Shown here: in pieces, positions 45,648 to 55,651 of the stretch
How the letters are laid out: each line of letters opens with the position of its first letter
How positions within the stretch are numbered: position 1 is the stretch's first letter
Source of the DNA: Rubrivivax sp.
Lineage (GTDB): Bacteria > Pseudomonadota > Gammaproteobacteria > Burkholderiales > Burkholderiaceae_C
Direction: 5' to 3'
Assembly (NCBI GenBank): GCA_020248915.1
Contig: JADCGP010000015.1
Coordinates: 62,001-126,000 of the forward strand
DNA: 64,000 bases
Position numbers and translations under genes: made by a program
Notes under the pieces: model-generated
The model's input: the letters and a program-made list of their open reading frames with translations, nothing else
Told to the model about the DNA's origin: nothing
The model's database searches: none

Positions 45648-48203
45648 TCAGGCCGCGACGGCCATCGGCGCGCGCGCGCGCTCGGGGCTGCCGCCGCGCA
45701 GCGCGTCGAGCACGGCCTCCGGCGCCAGCGGCCGCGACACCACGTAGCCTTGGCCGAGCGGCACGCCCATCTCGCGCAGCGCCTGCAGCTGGGCCTCGGT
45801 CTCGATGCCCTCGGCGATGACGCTGCGGCCGAGCGTGGTGCCCAGGTTCAGCACCGCGCGCACGATCTCGGCGTTGTGCGGCGCCTGCTGCATGCCCTGC
45901 ACGAAGGAGCGGTCGATCTTCAGGCTGTCGATCGGCAGCGTGCCCAGGTAGGCGAGCGACGAGTAGCCGGTGCCGAAGTCGTCGATCGAGAAGCGCACGC
46001 CGATCTCGCGCAGCTGCCGCATGCACTGCAGCGCGTCCGTCAGCCGGCCCATCAGCGTCGTCTCGGTGATCTCCAGCGTCAGCAGCCGCGGCGCCAGCCC
46101 GTGGCGGGCCAGCATGCCCTGCACGTTGGCGGCCATCGTCGAGCGGCCGAGGTCGCTGCCGGAGATGTTGACGTGGATCGTCGGCAGGCGGTCGCGCGGC
46201 AGCTGCTGGTGCCAGCCGGCCAGCTGCGCCAGCGCGCGCTCGAGCACCCAGTCGGTGAGGGCGCCGATCTGGCCGGTCTCCTCGGCCAGCCGCACGAAGA
46301 GGTCGGGCGAGATCGACCCGGCGCGCGGGTGGTTCCAGCGCACCAGCGCCTCCAGGCTCTTGATGCGCCGGGTGGGCAGGTCGAAGATCGGCTGGAAGGC
46401 CAGCGACAGCTGGTCCTCGGCGATGGCGCGGCGCAGGTCGGCCTCCAGCGTCAGCCGGCGCGCCACCTTCTCGTTCAGGCGGTCGTCGAACACGACGTAG
46501 CGGCCGCGGCCCTGCGCCTTGGCCTCGTACATCGCCAGGTCGGCGTCGCGCAGCACCTCGTCGACCAGGGTGTGGCGCGGGTGGCCGATGGCCACGCCGA
46601 TGCTGGCGCTGGGCACGATCTCGATGTCACCCACCGTCACCGGCGCGGCCAGCGCCGCCTGCAGCCGCTCGGCCAGGGCCACCGCCACCGAGGCGTCGGC
46701 CAGCGGCGTCAGGATGATCGCGAACTCGTCCCCGCCCATGCGGGCCACCAGGTCGCCCGGGTCCACGCAGGTCACCAGCCTGTGTGCCACCTCGCGCAGC
46801 AGCCGGTTGCCGGTGAGGTGGCCGAGCGTGTCGTTCACGTCCTTGAAGCGGTCGAGGTCGACGAACAGCACCGCGAAGCCGTCGCGCGCGCCGTGCTGGT
46901 GCTCCTGCAGGATGCGCTGCAGCCGCTCGATGAAGCGGGGCCGGTTGGGCAGCTCGGTCAGGCTGTCGTGGAAGGCGATGTGCTCGAGCTTGGCCTCGGC
47001 CTCGCGCCGCGCCGTCATGTCCAGCACCTGGTACAGATGGCCCTGGCCGGCGTGGCCCGGGTCCTGGAAGGGGCTGCAGTGCACCGACAGCCACAGCCGG
47101 TCGCCGGCGTCGTTCTCCGTCATCAGTTCGGCCGAGTAGGCGTCGGTGCCGGTGTAGGGCAGGATGTCGCCGCGCCGCCGCTGCGGCGAGTCGGCCTCGG
47201 CCGCCGGCAGCAGCGCCGCCGGGAACTCCATGCCGGTCATGCGCTCGCGCCCGCGCTGCATCATCCGGCACAGCGCGTCGTTCACCTCGGCGATGCGCCC
47301 GTCGGGCCGCACGATGGCCATGCCGATGGCCGCGTGCTCGAACGCGGCCACGAAGCGCTGGTGGCTGAGCGCGGCCTCGCGCTCGGCGGCGGCCACCTTG
47401 GCGGCCTGCTGCTGGTGCTGCTCTTCCTGGCGCTGGACGGTGTGGCGCAGGAGCGCGGCCAGGGCGATGGCCACGATGCCGGCGATGGCAAGGACCTCGA
47501 GCCCGATCAGCAGCGCGAGCACGGCCATCGACCCGCCGGCCAGCGCCGTCACCAGGCTGGCTGCGAGCATCCAGTCGGTTTGCTTCAGCCAACTGAGGGG
47601 AGAGAGCGCTTCCCCGCGCTTCAGTGCGACGATGGTCAGCGTCAGGAAGACCGTGCTGAGCAGGTTGCAAGGCGCGGCGATGCAGATGGCGGCGACCACT
47701 GCGCCGCTCTCTCCGAGCAGAGGCGTCAGCCAGTGGCGCAGCAGCAGGAACAGTCCGCCCGCGAAGGCCATGCCCAGCGTCGAGATGCTGGGCGCCATCA
47801 GGCGGCTGGTGAGCCGCTTGGAGTTGCGGCAACTGACGATCACGCCCTCGGCAAACGAGGCCAGTACTGCGGCAGCGGGCCCGAAAACTCCAAGTGCCGC
47901 GAAGCTGACGGCGTCGGTGAGGGTGAACGTCGTGGTCGTTCGCGGCACCCGCACCGACAAGACCGAACTGGCTGCAGCAAGCATCATCGCTGCCGCAATG
48001 CCGATCTGGGTGCTGGTTGAGGCAAGGACCGCCGACCCGAACGCCCATCCGAGTGCGACGATGCCCGCCAGTACCGTCGCCGCCCACACCAGCGCCGCAG
48101 AGCCCGTGTAGTCGAAGAAGTGCGTGCGCCAGAAGCGACGCCAGAGCGGCGTCGCTTCATGCCAGCGCGGCTCTTCCATGTGCGCGGGAGGCAGCGGCTG
48201 CAC
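45648..48203 (-). CDS. Membrane GGDEF-EAL protein with PAS domain (cyclic di-GMP turnover)
   Basis: The 851-residue protein has six to eight membrane helices in the first 260 residues, a short coiled coil, a PAS-like domain (about 285-400: [32 protein letters not shown]), then GGDEF ([13 protein letters not shown], intact) and EAL ([53 protein letters not shown]). Both catalytic motifs look complete, so it could make or degrade cyclic di-GMP. A GTG at 48203 has AGGAG upstream; an ATG at 48179 is an alternative start. It lies just downstream of the subtilase gene on the opposite side and reads away from the oxoprolinase. Confidence 0.93.
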   Translation of the reverse strand: MQPLPPAHMEEPRWHEATPLWRRFWRTHFFDYTGSAALVWAATVLAGIVALGWAFGSAVLASTSTQIGIAAAMMLAAASSVLSVRVPRTTTTFTLTDAVSFAALGVFGPAAAVLASFAEGVIVSCRNSKRLTSRLMAPSISTLGMAFAGGLFLLLRHWLTPLLGESGAVVAAICIAAPCNLLSTVFLTLTIVALKRGEALSPLSWLKQTDWMLAASLVTALAGGSMAVLALLIGLEVLAIAGIVAIALAALLRHTVQRQEEQHQQQAAKVAAAEREAALSHQRFVAAFEHAAIGMAIVRPDGRIAEVNDALCRMMQRGRERMTGMEFPAALLPAAEADSPQRRRGDILPYTGTDAYSAELMTENDAGDRLWLSVHCSPFQDPGHAGQGHLYQVLDMTARREAEAKLEHIAFHDSLTELPNRPRFIERLQRILQEHQHGARDGFAVLFVDLDRFKDVNDTLGHLTGNRLLREVAHRLVTCVDPGDLVARMGGDEFAIILTPLADASVAVALAERLQAALAAPVTVGDIEIVPSASIGVAIGHPRHTLVDEVLRDADLAMYEAKAQGRGRYVVFDDRLNEKVARRLTLEADLRRAIAEDQLSLAFQPIFDLPTRRIKSLEALVRWNHPRAGSISPDLFVRLAEETGQIGALTDWVLERALAQLAGWHQQLPRDRLPTIHVNISGSDLGRSTMAANVQGMLARHGLAPRLLTLEITETTLMGRLTDALQCMRQLREIGVRFSIDDFGTGYSSLAYLGTLPIDSLKIDRSFVQGMQQAPHNAEIVRAVLNLGTTLGRSVIAEGIETEAQLQALREMGVPLGQGYVVSRPLAPEAVLDALRGGSPERARAPMAVAA

Positions 48204-48239
48204 CCCTTGCTCCTGAGAGGGTCTTGGCTATCGGGCGGG

Positions 48240-50555
48240 TTACTGCGGGAGCGTGCCTTCGGTCAGCAGCAGCCCCTCCGTCAGCAACAGGCCTTCCGTC
48301 AGCAACAACCCCTCCGTCAGGAGTAGCCCCTCCGTCAGGAGCAGGCCTTCGGTCAGGAGCAGGCCTTCGGTCAGGAGCAGGCCTTCCGTCAGCAGGAGTC
48401 CTTCCGTCAGGAGCAACCCTTCGGTGAGCAGCAGCCCCTCAGTCAGGGACACGCCATCCGCCTGCAGCTGGCTCCCCGTCGTCGTCATCGGCGACACCTG
48501 GAACCCGAGCGACAGCGTCACCCCGGAGCTTGCCTTGCCGGTGCCGTGCCACTGCGTCACCGGTGCCAAGGCCATGCGCTGCAGGTCCGCGGAGTTCTTC
48601 CTGCCGCCGTCGAGCAGCTTCACGCCGCCCCCAAGCAGGTGCTCGCGCGTGCTCTGGCGTTCGACGATGCTCGCGGGCACCTGGTTGGCGCCCCAGTTGG
48701 CACCGGCCGGCTGGTAGGTGACGGTCGTGCGCGTGGCGAGCGAGCGCACCCAGGTCAGCCGGGGGTCGTAGACACCCTGGAAGGCCTCGAACAACACGGT
48801 GCCGGTGGCCGGCCGGTTACCGCCGGCGAGCACCATGCGGCTCCACGAGGCGTCGAAGGGCACCACCTGCCCGGCGGCCAGCAGCGGCGCACCCGGCGCC
48901 AGCGTGCCGGCCTCGAGCTGCTGGCGCACGTCGGTGCGCAGCGCGCGGGCCAGCCGCACGGCGCCTTCGGCGTTGAGCTGGCCGGTGCCCTGGTCGAGCA
49001 GGCTTGCCTCGCGCAGCGGGCGGGCGGTGTACTGCAGCACGGCCTTCACCAGCGGCGGCGTCAGGCCCGGGTTGGCCTGCAGCACCAGCGCCGCGGCGCC
49101 GGCCACCAGCGGGGCGGCGGCCGACGTGCCGCTCATCCGCATCAGCCGCGGCGCGGCCGATTGCACCTGGATCTGCGGGTGGCTCGCGGCCAGGAAGTTC
49201 AGCGTGCCGCTGGTGCTGGCGGCCATCGCGCCCACCAGTTGCCGGCCGGGTGCCACCAGGTCGGGCTTGAACAGGTTGTCGATCCAGCGGCTGCCGGTGG
49301 TCGTGCGCATCGCACCACGGGTGGGGCCGCGCGAGCTGAAGGCGGTCATCCTGTCGTCGCCGAGCCCGGTGGTAGCGGCGCTGTCGGCCGCACCCACGGT
49401 GATGACCGACGGGTCGTGCGCCGGCGAGCCGACGCTGCCGTACAGCGTGCGCCCGTCGGTCGCCAGGCCGTAGTTGCCGGCCGCGGCCACCACCACCAGG
49501 CCCGTGGCGGTGGCCGCCCGGGCCGCACGCGCCACCGGGTCGACCAGGTAGGAGTCGACGGAGGTCGAGGCGATGCTCAGGTTGACGACCTGGATGCCGT
49601 GCAGCCGCGAGCGCTGGATCACCCAGTCCATGCCCGCCACGAACTCCGAGAGCGATCCGATGCCACGCTCGTCGATCACGCGAACGTCGTACAGCGTGGC
49701 GCGCGGGGCGATGCCGCCGCTGTGCACGCCGGCGGCGCTGATCACGTTGTTGCCGGCCGCCATCGCGGCCACGTGCGTGCCGTGGCCGTACGGGTCGCCG
49801 ACGCTCAGCGAGGGGTCGAAGCGCTGCAGGTCCTGCGCCTGCGTGCCGCAGATCCGCATGGCCTGGGCGCTGCAATCGGTGGTGAAGTCGCTCGCCCTTC
49901 GGGACCACCCATCGACGTCGGCCATCGCCTTGCGCCGGCTGACGAAGTCGACCACCGCCCGCACCCGGGTCTGGCCGTTGGCGCCGGCGAATGCCGGGTG
50001 CCGGTGGTCGATGCCGGAGTCGAGCACCGCGATGCCGATGCCGGTGCCGTCCAGCGCCGCGTTGCTCGAGACGTTGCCGCCGAAGGCCACCGGCAGCAGG
50101 TTCACGGCCGAGGAGGCTGCCTGCTGCAGGCTCGCCTTGGGAGAGGCCGGGCGGTCCGGGATGATCCTCTGCACGTCGAGCCGCGCCTCGAGCGTGGACA
50201 GGGCCGCCAGCGGCACCTCGGCCGCCAGGCCCCGTACCGAGGCGTAGTTCCAGAACACGGTGCCGCCGTTGCGCACGATGGTGCCGCGCAGGGCCGCGAG
50301 CGACGGATCGGTCGACCCGGACAGGATCACGACCTTGACCCGGGCCTGGCCGTTCTTGTGGCCTGCCCAGCGCACCGCCTTCTCGCCGGTGGGCACGCCC
50401 TTGCTCCGCACCTCCTGCAGGTCGGCCGAGACCTTGCCCGACGAGATGCTCTGCAACGGCGCCTGCGCCTGGGCGGCGAGGCCCAGCGACACCAGCACCG
50501 ACCCCAGCATCGCGCGCAACGCGCTTGGCGCCGAAAGCCGCTTCATCAGATCCAT
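48240..50555 (-). CDS. Secreted subtilisin-like serine protease with LLLTEG repeat tail
   Basis: The 771-residue S8 protease has a signal peptide (MDLMKRLSAPSALRAMLGSVLVSLGLAAQAQA) and an I9-like propeptide. The triad is Asp in IAVLDSGIDHRHPAFAG, His in DPYGHGTHVAAMAAGNN and Ser in MSGTSAAAPLVAGAAALVLQANPGLTP. A C-terminal domain (about 550-700) is followed by a tail of eleven consecutive LLLTEG-type hexapeptides and TLPQ. The ATG at 50555 has GGAG six bases upstream. The tail may form a beta-solenoid or anchor the enzyme to the surface; I know no function for it. A GGDEF-EAL protein is the downstream neighbour. Confidence 0.92.
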   Translation of the reverse strand: MDLMKRLSAPSALRAMLGSVLVSLGLAAQAQAPLQSISSGKVSADLQEVRSKGVPTGEKAVRWAGHKNGQARVKVVILSGSTDPSLAALRGTIVRNGGTVFWNYASVRGLAAEVPLAALSTLEARLDVQRIIPDRPASPKASLQQAASSAVNLLPVAFGGNVSSNAALDGTGIGIAVLDSGIDHRHPAFAGANGQTRVRAVVDFVSRRKAMADVDGWSRRASDFTTDCSAQAMRICGTQAQDLQRFDPSLSVGDPYGHGTHVAAMAAGNNVISAAGVHSGGIAPRATLYDVRVIDERGIGSLSEFVAGMDWVIQRSRLHGIQVVNLSIASTSVDSYLVDPVARAARAATATGLVVVAAAGNYGLATDGRTLYGSVGSPAHDPSVITVGAADSAATTGLGDDRMTAFSSRGPTRGAMRTTTGSRWIDNLFKPDLVAPGRQLVGAMAASTSGTLNFLAASHPQIQVQSAAPRLMRMSGTSAAAPLVAGAAALVLQANPGLTPPLVKAVLQYTARPLREASLLDQGTGQLNAEGAVRLARALRTDVRQQLEAGTLAPGAPLLAAGQVVPFDASWSRMVLAGGNRPATGTVLFEAFQGVYDPRLTWVRSLATRTTVTYQPAGANWGANQVPASIVERQSTREHLLGGGVKLLDGGRKNSADLQRMALAPVTQWHGTGKASSGVTLSLGFQVSPMTTTGSQLQADGVSLTEGLLLTEGLLLTEGLLLTEGLLLTEGLLLTEGLLLTEGLLLTEGLLLTEGLLLTEGLLLTEGTLPQ
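48256..48450 (-). repeat. Eleven 18-bp repeats encoding LLLTEG in the subtilase gene
   Basis: The units (for example CCTTCGGTCAGCAGCAGC on the plus strand) follow without spacers, and the last is partial. They differ at third codon positions while the peptide stays almost unchanged (LLLTEG), a sign of selection on the protein. The region is coding, so it is not a CRISPR array. Slipped-strand changes in copy number would keep the frame and vary the tail length between strains. Confidence 0.92.
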
Positions 50556-50803
50556 GGCAACTCCAATGCAAGAGGATGCGGACCTATGCCCGCGCAAGTC
50601 CTCCTTCGGCACCATCGGACCACGACCTGAGGCCTGAATCCCCTCGAAAGAGGGGGGTCCGACCTCGAAATCCGGGCCGAGCGTGACGGAGTTCGCAGCT
50701 GGCGGGGCGGGCGCTTCGGGGCCGGTTCCGACCGGCCAGCCGAGATGGCAGGTTGAGGTGGGTCAAGCGCGTCCGGCGCCCTGCCACGTGAAATGCCGCC
50801 GCC
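50556..50803. other. Divergent region between the subtilase and hox operon
   Basis: No ORF here is convincing. CCCCTCGAAAGAGGGG at 50640-50655 forms a six-base stem with a GAAA tetraloop. I looked for a sigma-54 element (TGGCAC-N5-TTGC), as expected for hydrogenase operons of this order, and found none with both boxes. A -24-like TGGCAGG occurs at about 50747 without a matching -12 box. The hox promoter therefore remains unidentified. Confidence 0.45.
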
Positions 50804-52651
50804 ATGATCGCCCCCGCCGATCGCCCCCGCCCGTCCGCCAGCGCCGAGGATGCCGGTGCCGACCCGGTTGCGCGGGTGCTGGCCGCGCACGGCGGCCGGC
50901 GCCAGCGCCTGGTGCAGATCCTGCGTGAAGTGCAGGCTCACACGCATTGGCTGCCGCGCGACGTGCTCGCGCGCGTGGCCGCGGGCCTGGGGCTGACGCC
51001 GGCGGTGGTGGAGGGGGTGGCCGGCTTCTACCGCTTCTTCCACCTGAAGCCGGTCGGGCGCCATCACCTGCTGTGGAGCGACAACGTCACCGACCGCTTC
51101 GGCGGCAGCCGCGAACTCGCCGGCGAGCTGTGCCGGCGGCTGGGCGTGGCGCCGGGGCAGGTGTCGGCCGACGGGCTGGTGAGCGTGGACTTCGCCTCCT
51201 GCACCGGGATGGCCGACCAGGGCCCGGCCCTGCTCGTGGACCAGCACCAGGTGCTGACGCGGATGGATGCCGAGCGCGTGGCGCAACTCGCCGACCTGAT
51301 CCTGGCCCGCGTGCCGGTGGCGCAGTGGCCGGCGGACTGGCAGCGCGTCGACGACAACGTGCAGCGCGCCGGCCCGCTGCTGGGCAGCCCGGCGCTGACC
51401 GGCGCGGCGCTGCGCGCCACGCTCGCGCGCGGCAGCGAGGCGACGCTGGCCGAACTGCGGGCGTCGGACCTGCGCGGCCGGGGCGGCGCGGGCTACGGCA
51501 CCGCCGCCAAGTGGGAAGCGGCGCTGCGCGCACCGCTGCCGCCGGGCGGCGGCCGCTTCGTGGTCTGCAATGCCGACGAGGGCGAGCCCGGCACCTTCAA
51601 GGACCGCGTGCTGCTGGCGCGGCGCGCGCACACGCTGTTCGAGGGCATGACGGTGGCGGCGCGGGTGCTCGGGGCGCGCCAGGGCTTCCTCTACCTGCGC
51701 GGTGAGTACCGCTACCTGCTCGAGGCGCTCGAGGCCGTGCTGGCGCGGCGGCGCGCCGCCGGGCTGCTGGGCGGGCGCATCCTCGGCGTGGCAGGCTTCG
51801 ACTTCGACATCGAGATCCACGTCGGCGCCGGCGCCTACGTGTGCGGCGAGGAGAGCGCGCTGCTGGAGTCGCTCGAGGGTCGGCGCGGCACGCCGCGCAT
51901 CCGGCCGCCCTACCCCGTGGAGCAGGGCTACCTCGGCCAGCCCACGGTGGTGAACAACGTCGAGACGCTGTGCGCCGCGGCGCTGGTGGCGCTGCACGGC
52001 GCGGCCTGGTGGCGGCGCGAGGGCGGCCCCGGCGGCAGCGGCACGCGGCTGCATTCGGTGAGCGGCGACGTCGAGCGGCCCGGCGTCTACGAGTTCCCCC
52101 TCGGGTGCACGGTGCAACAGGTGCTCGACGCGGCCGGCGCCCGCCACACGCAGGCGGTGCAGGTGGGCGGGCCGTCGGGCCGCTGCGTCGCGCCGCACGA
52201 GTTCGGCCGCGCGATCGGCCTGGCGCCCGACGAGCTGCACACCGCGGGCGCCTTCACCGTGTTCGACGACTCGCGCGACATGTTCGAGGTGGCGCGCGGC
52301 TACAGCCGCTTCTTCGCCCACGAGAGCTGCGGCTTCTGCACGCCCTGCCGCGTGGGCACCGAGCTGATCGTGCGGCGGATGGACAAGCTGGCCGACGGCT
52401 TCGGCAGCGCCTTCGACGCGCGCGAGCTGCGCGAGCTCGAGGCACTGCTGCACGGCGCCACGCACTGCGGGCTCGGCTCCACGGCCACCAACCCGCTGCG
52501 CGACACGCTCGAGCGCTTTCCGGCGGCCTACCGGCGGCGGCTGCAGCAGCCGCACTTCGTGCCCGCCTTCGATCTGGACGCCGAGCTCGCGCCAGCGCGA
52601 CGCGCCACCGGCCGCGACGACGAGGGCGCGCACCTGGCGCGCATCGGATGA
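50804..52651 (+). CDS. hoxF: NAD-reducing hydrogenase diaphorase subunit HoxF
   Basis: The 615-residue protein fuses a NuoE-like (about 1-160) and a NuoF-like (about 190-590) domain, as in Ralstonia HoxF. The NuoF part has the FMN loop RGRGGAGYGTAAKWEAAL, the NAD-binding NADEGEPGTFKDRVLL, YVCGEESALLESLEG and the 4Fe-4S ligands ESCGFCTPCRVGTEL ... THCGLG. In the NuoE part only one cysteine of the 2Fe-2S set is obvious (SCTGMADQ), so that cluster may be absent. HoxF passes electrons between FMN and NAD+. It overlaps hoxU by four bases. Confidence 0.95.
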   Translation: MIAPADRPRPSASAEDAGADPVARVLAAHGGRRQRLVQILREVQAHTHWLPRDVLARVAAGLGLTPAVVEGVAGFYRFFHLKPVGRHHLLWSDNVTDRFGGSRELAGELCRRLGVAPGQVSADGLVSVDFASCTGMADQGPALLVDQHQVLTRMDAERVAQLADLILARVPVAQWPADWQRVDDNVQRAGPLLGSPALTGAALRATLARGSEATLAELRASDLRGRGGAGYGTAAKWEAALRAPLPPGGGRFVVCNADEGEPGTFKDRVLLARRAHTLFEGMTVAARVLGARQGFLYLRGEYRYLLEALEAVLARRRAAGLLGGRILGVAGFDFDIEIHVGAGAYVCGEESALLESLEGRRGTPRIRPPYPVEQGYLGQPTVVNNVETLCAAALVALHGAAWWRREGGPGGSGTRLHSVSGDVERPGVYEFPLGCTVQQVLDAAGARHTQAVQVGGPSGRCVAPHEFGRAIGLAPDELHTAGAFTVFDDSRDMFEVARGYSRFFAHESCGFCTPCRVGTELIVRRMDKLADGFGSAFDARELRELEALLHGATHCGLGSTATNPLRDTLERFPAAYRRRLQQPHFVPAFDLDAELAPARRATGRDDEGAHLARIG

Positions 52652-53508
52652 GCAACGCGGCCCCCGCGCCCGGAGCCGCCGCCGTAGCGGCCCCCGCGAC
52701 CGACGCCGCCGCCGGCGGCACCTTCACGCTCGACGGCGCCGAGGTGCCCTTCGCCCCCGGCGAGACGATCCTGCAGGCCGCGCACCGGGCCGGCCACCCG
52801 ATCCCGCACCTGTGCTGGCACGAGCGCCTCGGGCAGAGCGGGGCCTGCCGGCTGTGCGTGGTGGGCGTCGACGGCGAGCGCTTCGCCGCGGCCTGCACCA
52901 CGCCGGCCGCGCCCGGGGCCGTGGTCGTCAACCGCAGCCCCGAGCTCGACGCCCGCCGCCGGCTGCTGCTGCAGATGCTGTTCGTCGAGGGCAACCACTT
53001 CTGCCCGAGCTGCGAGAAGAGCGGCGACTGCCTGCTGCAGCAGAGCGCCTACGAGATGGGCATGCTTGGCCCGCGGTTCGAGGAGTTCTACCCGCAGCGC
53101 CCGGTCGACGCCAGCCACCCGCAGCTGTGGCTCGACACCAACCGCTGCATCCTGTGCAAGCTGTGCGTGCGCGCCAGCCGCGAGATCGACGGCAAGGACG
53201 TGTTCGCGATCGGCGGCCACGGCATCGCCACGCGGCTGCTCGTCAACTCGCCCGACGGCAGGCTCGGCACCAGCCGCCTGGAAGCGGACGACTTCGCCGC
53301 CGGCGTCTGCCCGGTGGGGGCCATCCTGCCCAAGCGGCGCGGCTTCGTGGTGCCGATCGGGGCGCGCAGGTTCGACCCCGCGCCGCTGGCGGCGCGGGGC
53401 GGCACCGGGGGCGCCAAGGGGCCGGTTGCCGCTGGCGACGCCGCGGGGGCCGGGGGCACCGCGGTCGGCGGGAGTGCCGAGGGTGCGGAGAGTTCGGAGA
53501 GCGCCTAG
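52648..53508 (+). CDS. hoxU: NAD-reducing hydrogenase diaphorase subunit HoxU
   Basis: The 286-residue NuoG-like subunit contains a 2Fe-2S motif (CWHERLGQSGACRLC), the mixed H/C ligands (HFCPSCEKSGDC) and a 4Fe-4S set (CILCKLC ... VCPVGAI). These clusters carry electrons from HoxY to HoxF. It is longer than typical HoxU: the first 25 residues are Ala/Pro-rich, and the last 40 form a Gly/Ala/Ser tail with no obvious role. The start ATGA overlaps the hoxF stop, and hoxY follows after 10 bases. Confidence 0.95.
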   Translation: MSNAAPAPGAAAVAAPATDAAAGGTFTLDGAEVPFAPGETILQAAHRAGHPIPHLCWHERLGQSGACRLCVVGVDGERFAAACTTPAAPGAVVVNRSPELDARRRLLLQMLFVEGNHFCPSCEKSGDCLLQQSAYEMGMLGPRFEEFYPQRPVDASHPQLWLDTNRCILCKLCVRASREIDGKDVFAIGGHGIATRLLVNSPDGRLGTSRLEADDFAAGVCPVGAILPKRRGFVVPIGARRFDPAPLAARGGTGGAKGPVAAGDAAGAGGTAVGGSAEGAESSESA

Positions 53509-53518
53509 GGCGGGTGAG

Positions 53519-54109
53519 ATGAGCGCGCCGCCCGCATCCGTGCCGTCCCCCGCCGCGCCCGCCGGCGCCGGGCGCAAGCACCGCATCGCCACCGTCTCGC
53601 TGGCCGGCTGCTTCGGCTGCCACACGTCGCTGCTGGACATCGACGAGCGGCTGTTCGAGCTGGCCGGCCGCATCGAGCTCGACCGCAGCCCGCTCACCGA
53701 CCTCAAGCGCTGCGGTCACGCCGACATCGGCCTGGTCGAGGGCGGCCTGTGCAACGCCGAGAACGTGCAGGTGCTGCGCGAGTTCCGCCGCCACTGCGAC
53801 GTGCTGGTGGCGGTGGGCGCGTGCGCGATCACCGGCGGGCTGCCGGCGCAGCGCAACGCGCTGGACATCGGCGCGATCCTGCGCGACGTGTACGTCGCCC
53901 GGCCCGGCCTCGCGCCGGGCAGCCGCGTGCCCGACGACCCCGAGCTGCCGCTGCCGCTCGCGCGCGTGCACCCGATCCACGAGGTCGTCCACGTCGACCA
54001 CTTCCTGCCCGGCTGCCCGCCATCGGCCGACGCGATCTGGGAGTTCCTGCTCGCGCTGCTGGACGGCCGCGAGCCGCCCGTCACGCGCGGTCGCCTGCGC
54101 TACGACTGA
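53519..54109 (+). CDS. hoxY: NAD-reducing hydrogenase small subunit HoxY
   Basis: The 196-residue protein is the small [NiFe] hydrogenase subunit without a signal peptide, as expected for a soluble enzyme. Cluster ligands are CFGCHTSLLDIDERLFEL, GGLCNAENVQVLREFR, VGACAITGGLPAQRN and HFLPGCPPSADAIWEFL. It holds the proximal 4Fe-4S cluster next to the HoxH active site. The HoxH ATG overlaps its stop by one base. Confidence 0.96.
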   Translation: MSAPPASVPSPAAPAGAGRKHRIATVSLAGCFGCHTSLLDIDERLFELAGRIELDRSPLTDLKRCGHADIGLVEGGLCNAENVQVLREFRRHCDVLVAVGACAITGGLPAQRNALDIGAILRDVYVARPGLAPGSRVPDDPELPLPLARVHPIHEVVHVDHFLPGCPPSADAIWEFLLALLDGREPPVTRGRLRYD

Positions 54110-55635
54110 TGACGATGAGCTCCGCCCCCGCCGGCGCTGCCGCCGCCGCTCCCGCACGCGGCCTGCGCCGCGTCGCCATCGACCCGTTGTCGCGCGTGGA
54201 GGGCCACGGCAAGGTGACGCTGCTGCTCGACGAGCACAACCGCGTGCGCCAGGCGCGGCTGCACATCGTCGAGTTCCGCGGCTTCGAGGCCTTCGTCTGC
54301 GGCCGCCCGTACTGGGAGGTGCCGGTGATGGTGCAGCGGCTGTGCGGCATCTGCCCGGTGTCGCACCATCTGGCGGCGAGCAAGGCCCTCGACGCCGCGC
54401 TCGGCCTGCGCGCGGTGCCTGCGGCGGCCGAGGCGCAGCGCCGGCTGATGCACCATGGCCAGATCCTGCAGAGCCACGCACTGCACTTCTTCCACCTGAG
54501 CAGCCCCGATCTGCTGTTCGGCTTCGGCAGCGACGCCGGCCGGCGCCACATCCTCGCCGTGGCCGAGGCGCATCCGCAGATCGCGCGCCAGGGCGTGCTG
54601 CTGCGCCAGTTCGGGCAGGACGTGATCTTCGCCACCGCGGGCAAGAAGGTGCACGGCACCGGCTCGGTGCCCGGGGGCGTCAACCGCGCACTGCCGCGTG
54701 CCGAGCGCGACGCGCTGGCGGCGCGGCTGCCGCAGGTGCTGGCCTGGTGCGAGCAGGCGGTGGACCTGGTGGCGCGGCTGCACGAGGCGGACGCGCCGCT
54801 GTACGACGGCTTCGGCGCGGCGCCGATGGCGCTGATGTCGCTGCTGGGCACAGGCGAACGCGATGGCGCGCTCGAGCTGTACGACGGCCGCCTGACGGTG
54901 CGCGACGCGGCCGGCGCGGTGACCGTCGACGGCGCCGACCCGGCCGGCTACCTGGGGCTGATCGACGAGGAAGTGCGGCCGTGGAGCTACATGAAGTTCC
55001 CGTACCTGCGCGCGCTCGGCCCCGAGGCCGGCAGCTACCGCGTCGGCCCGCTGGCACGGGTGCAGAACTGCAGCCGCATCGCCACGCCGCGCGCCGAGGC
55101 CCGCCGGCAGCAGTTCCGCGCGCGCGCTGTCGGGCTGCAGCACGGCGCGCTGGCCACGCACTGGGCGCGGATGATCGAGATGCTGCACGCGGCCGAGGTG
55201 ATCGGGCAGCTGCTGGACGACGAGGCCCTGCTCGGCACCGCGATCGCCGCCGCGCTGCCTGCCGAGCGCCCGGGCGAGGGCGTGGGCGTGATCGAGGCGC
55301 CGCGCGGCACGCTGATCCACCACTACCGCATCGGCCCCGACGAGCTGGTGCAGTGGTGCAACCTGATCGTCAGCACGACGCACAACAACCAGGCCCTGCA
55401 CGACACGGTGCGCGCGGTGGCCGACGCGCACTTCGACGGCCGCGAGGTGACCGAAGGGCTGCTCAACCACGTCGAGGTCGCCATCCGTGCCTACGACCCG
55501 TGCCTGAGCTGCGCGACGCACGCGCTCGGCTCGATGCCGCTCGAGGTGCGCGCGCAGGCCGCCGACGGCAGCGACCGCGGCGGCCTGCTGCGCGACGGCG
55601 ATGGCGGCGTGCACGCACTGCCGCCGGCGGCCTGA
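54109..55635 (+). CDS. hoxH: NAD-reducing hydrogenase large subunit HoxH
   Basis: The 508-residue catalytic subunit carries the two Ni-Fe cysteine pairs: RLCGICPVSHHLAASK near residue 75 and DPCLSCATHALG near the end, plus SRVEGHGK at the N-terminus. It forms the H2-activating site. The C-terminal extension after DPCxxCxTH (about 35 residues, ending VHALPPAA) must be removed by HoxW before assembly and is longer than usual. Two in-frame ATGs (54109 and 54115) are possible starts; both are kept in mind. Confidence 0.96.
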   Translation: MTMSSAPAGAAAAAPARGLRRVAIDPLSRVEGHGKVTLLLDEHNRVRQARLHIVEFRGFEAFVCGRPYWEVPVMVQRLCGICPVSHHLAASKALDAALGLRAVPAAAEAQRRLMHHGQILQSHALHFFHLSSPDLLFGFGSDAGRRHILAVAEAHPQIARQGVLLRQFGQDVIFATAGKKVHGTGSVPGGVNRALPRAERDALAARLPQVLAWCEQAVDLVARLHEADAPLYDGFGAAPMALMSLLGTGERDGALELYDGRLTVRDAAGAVTVDGADPAGYLGLIDEEVRPWSYMKFPYLRALGPEAGSYRVGPLARVQNCSRIATPRAEARRQQFRARAVGLQHGALATHWARMIEMLHAAEVIGQLLDDEALLGTAIAAALPAERPGEGVGVIEAPRGTLIHHYRIGPDELVQWCNLIVSTTHNNQALHDTVRAVADAHFDGREVTEGLLNHVEVAIRAYDPCLSCATHALGSMPLEVRAQAADGSDRGGLLRDGDGGVHALPPAA

Positions 55636-55651
55636 GAGGGTGACCCCGGCG

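Noticed and set aside
48256-48450. Regular 18-bp repeats resembling a small CRISPR array
   Set aside because: Units are contiguous, without spacers, in frame and encode LLLTEG inside the subtilase gene; no cas gene is present.
50700-50803. Possible sigma-54 promoter for hox (TGGCAGG near 50747)
   Set aside because: No GC/TTGC-type -12 element lies at the required distance, so it does not meet the consensus.
55601-55651. Upstream start of the HoxW ORF at 55601
   Set aside because: It lies inside hoxH; the conserved sequence begins near MAAPWLVVAIGN, so ATG 55652 or GTG 55640 is more plausible.
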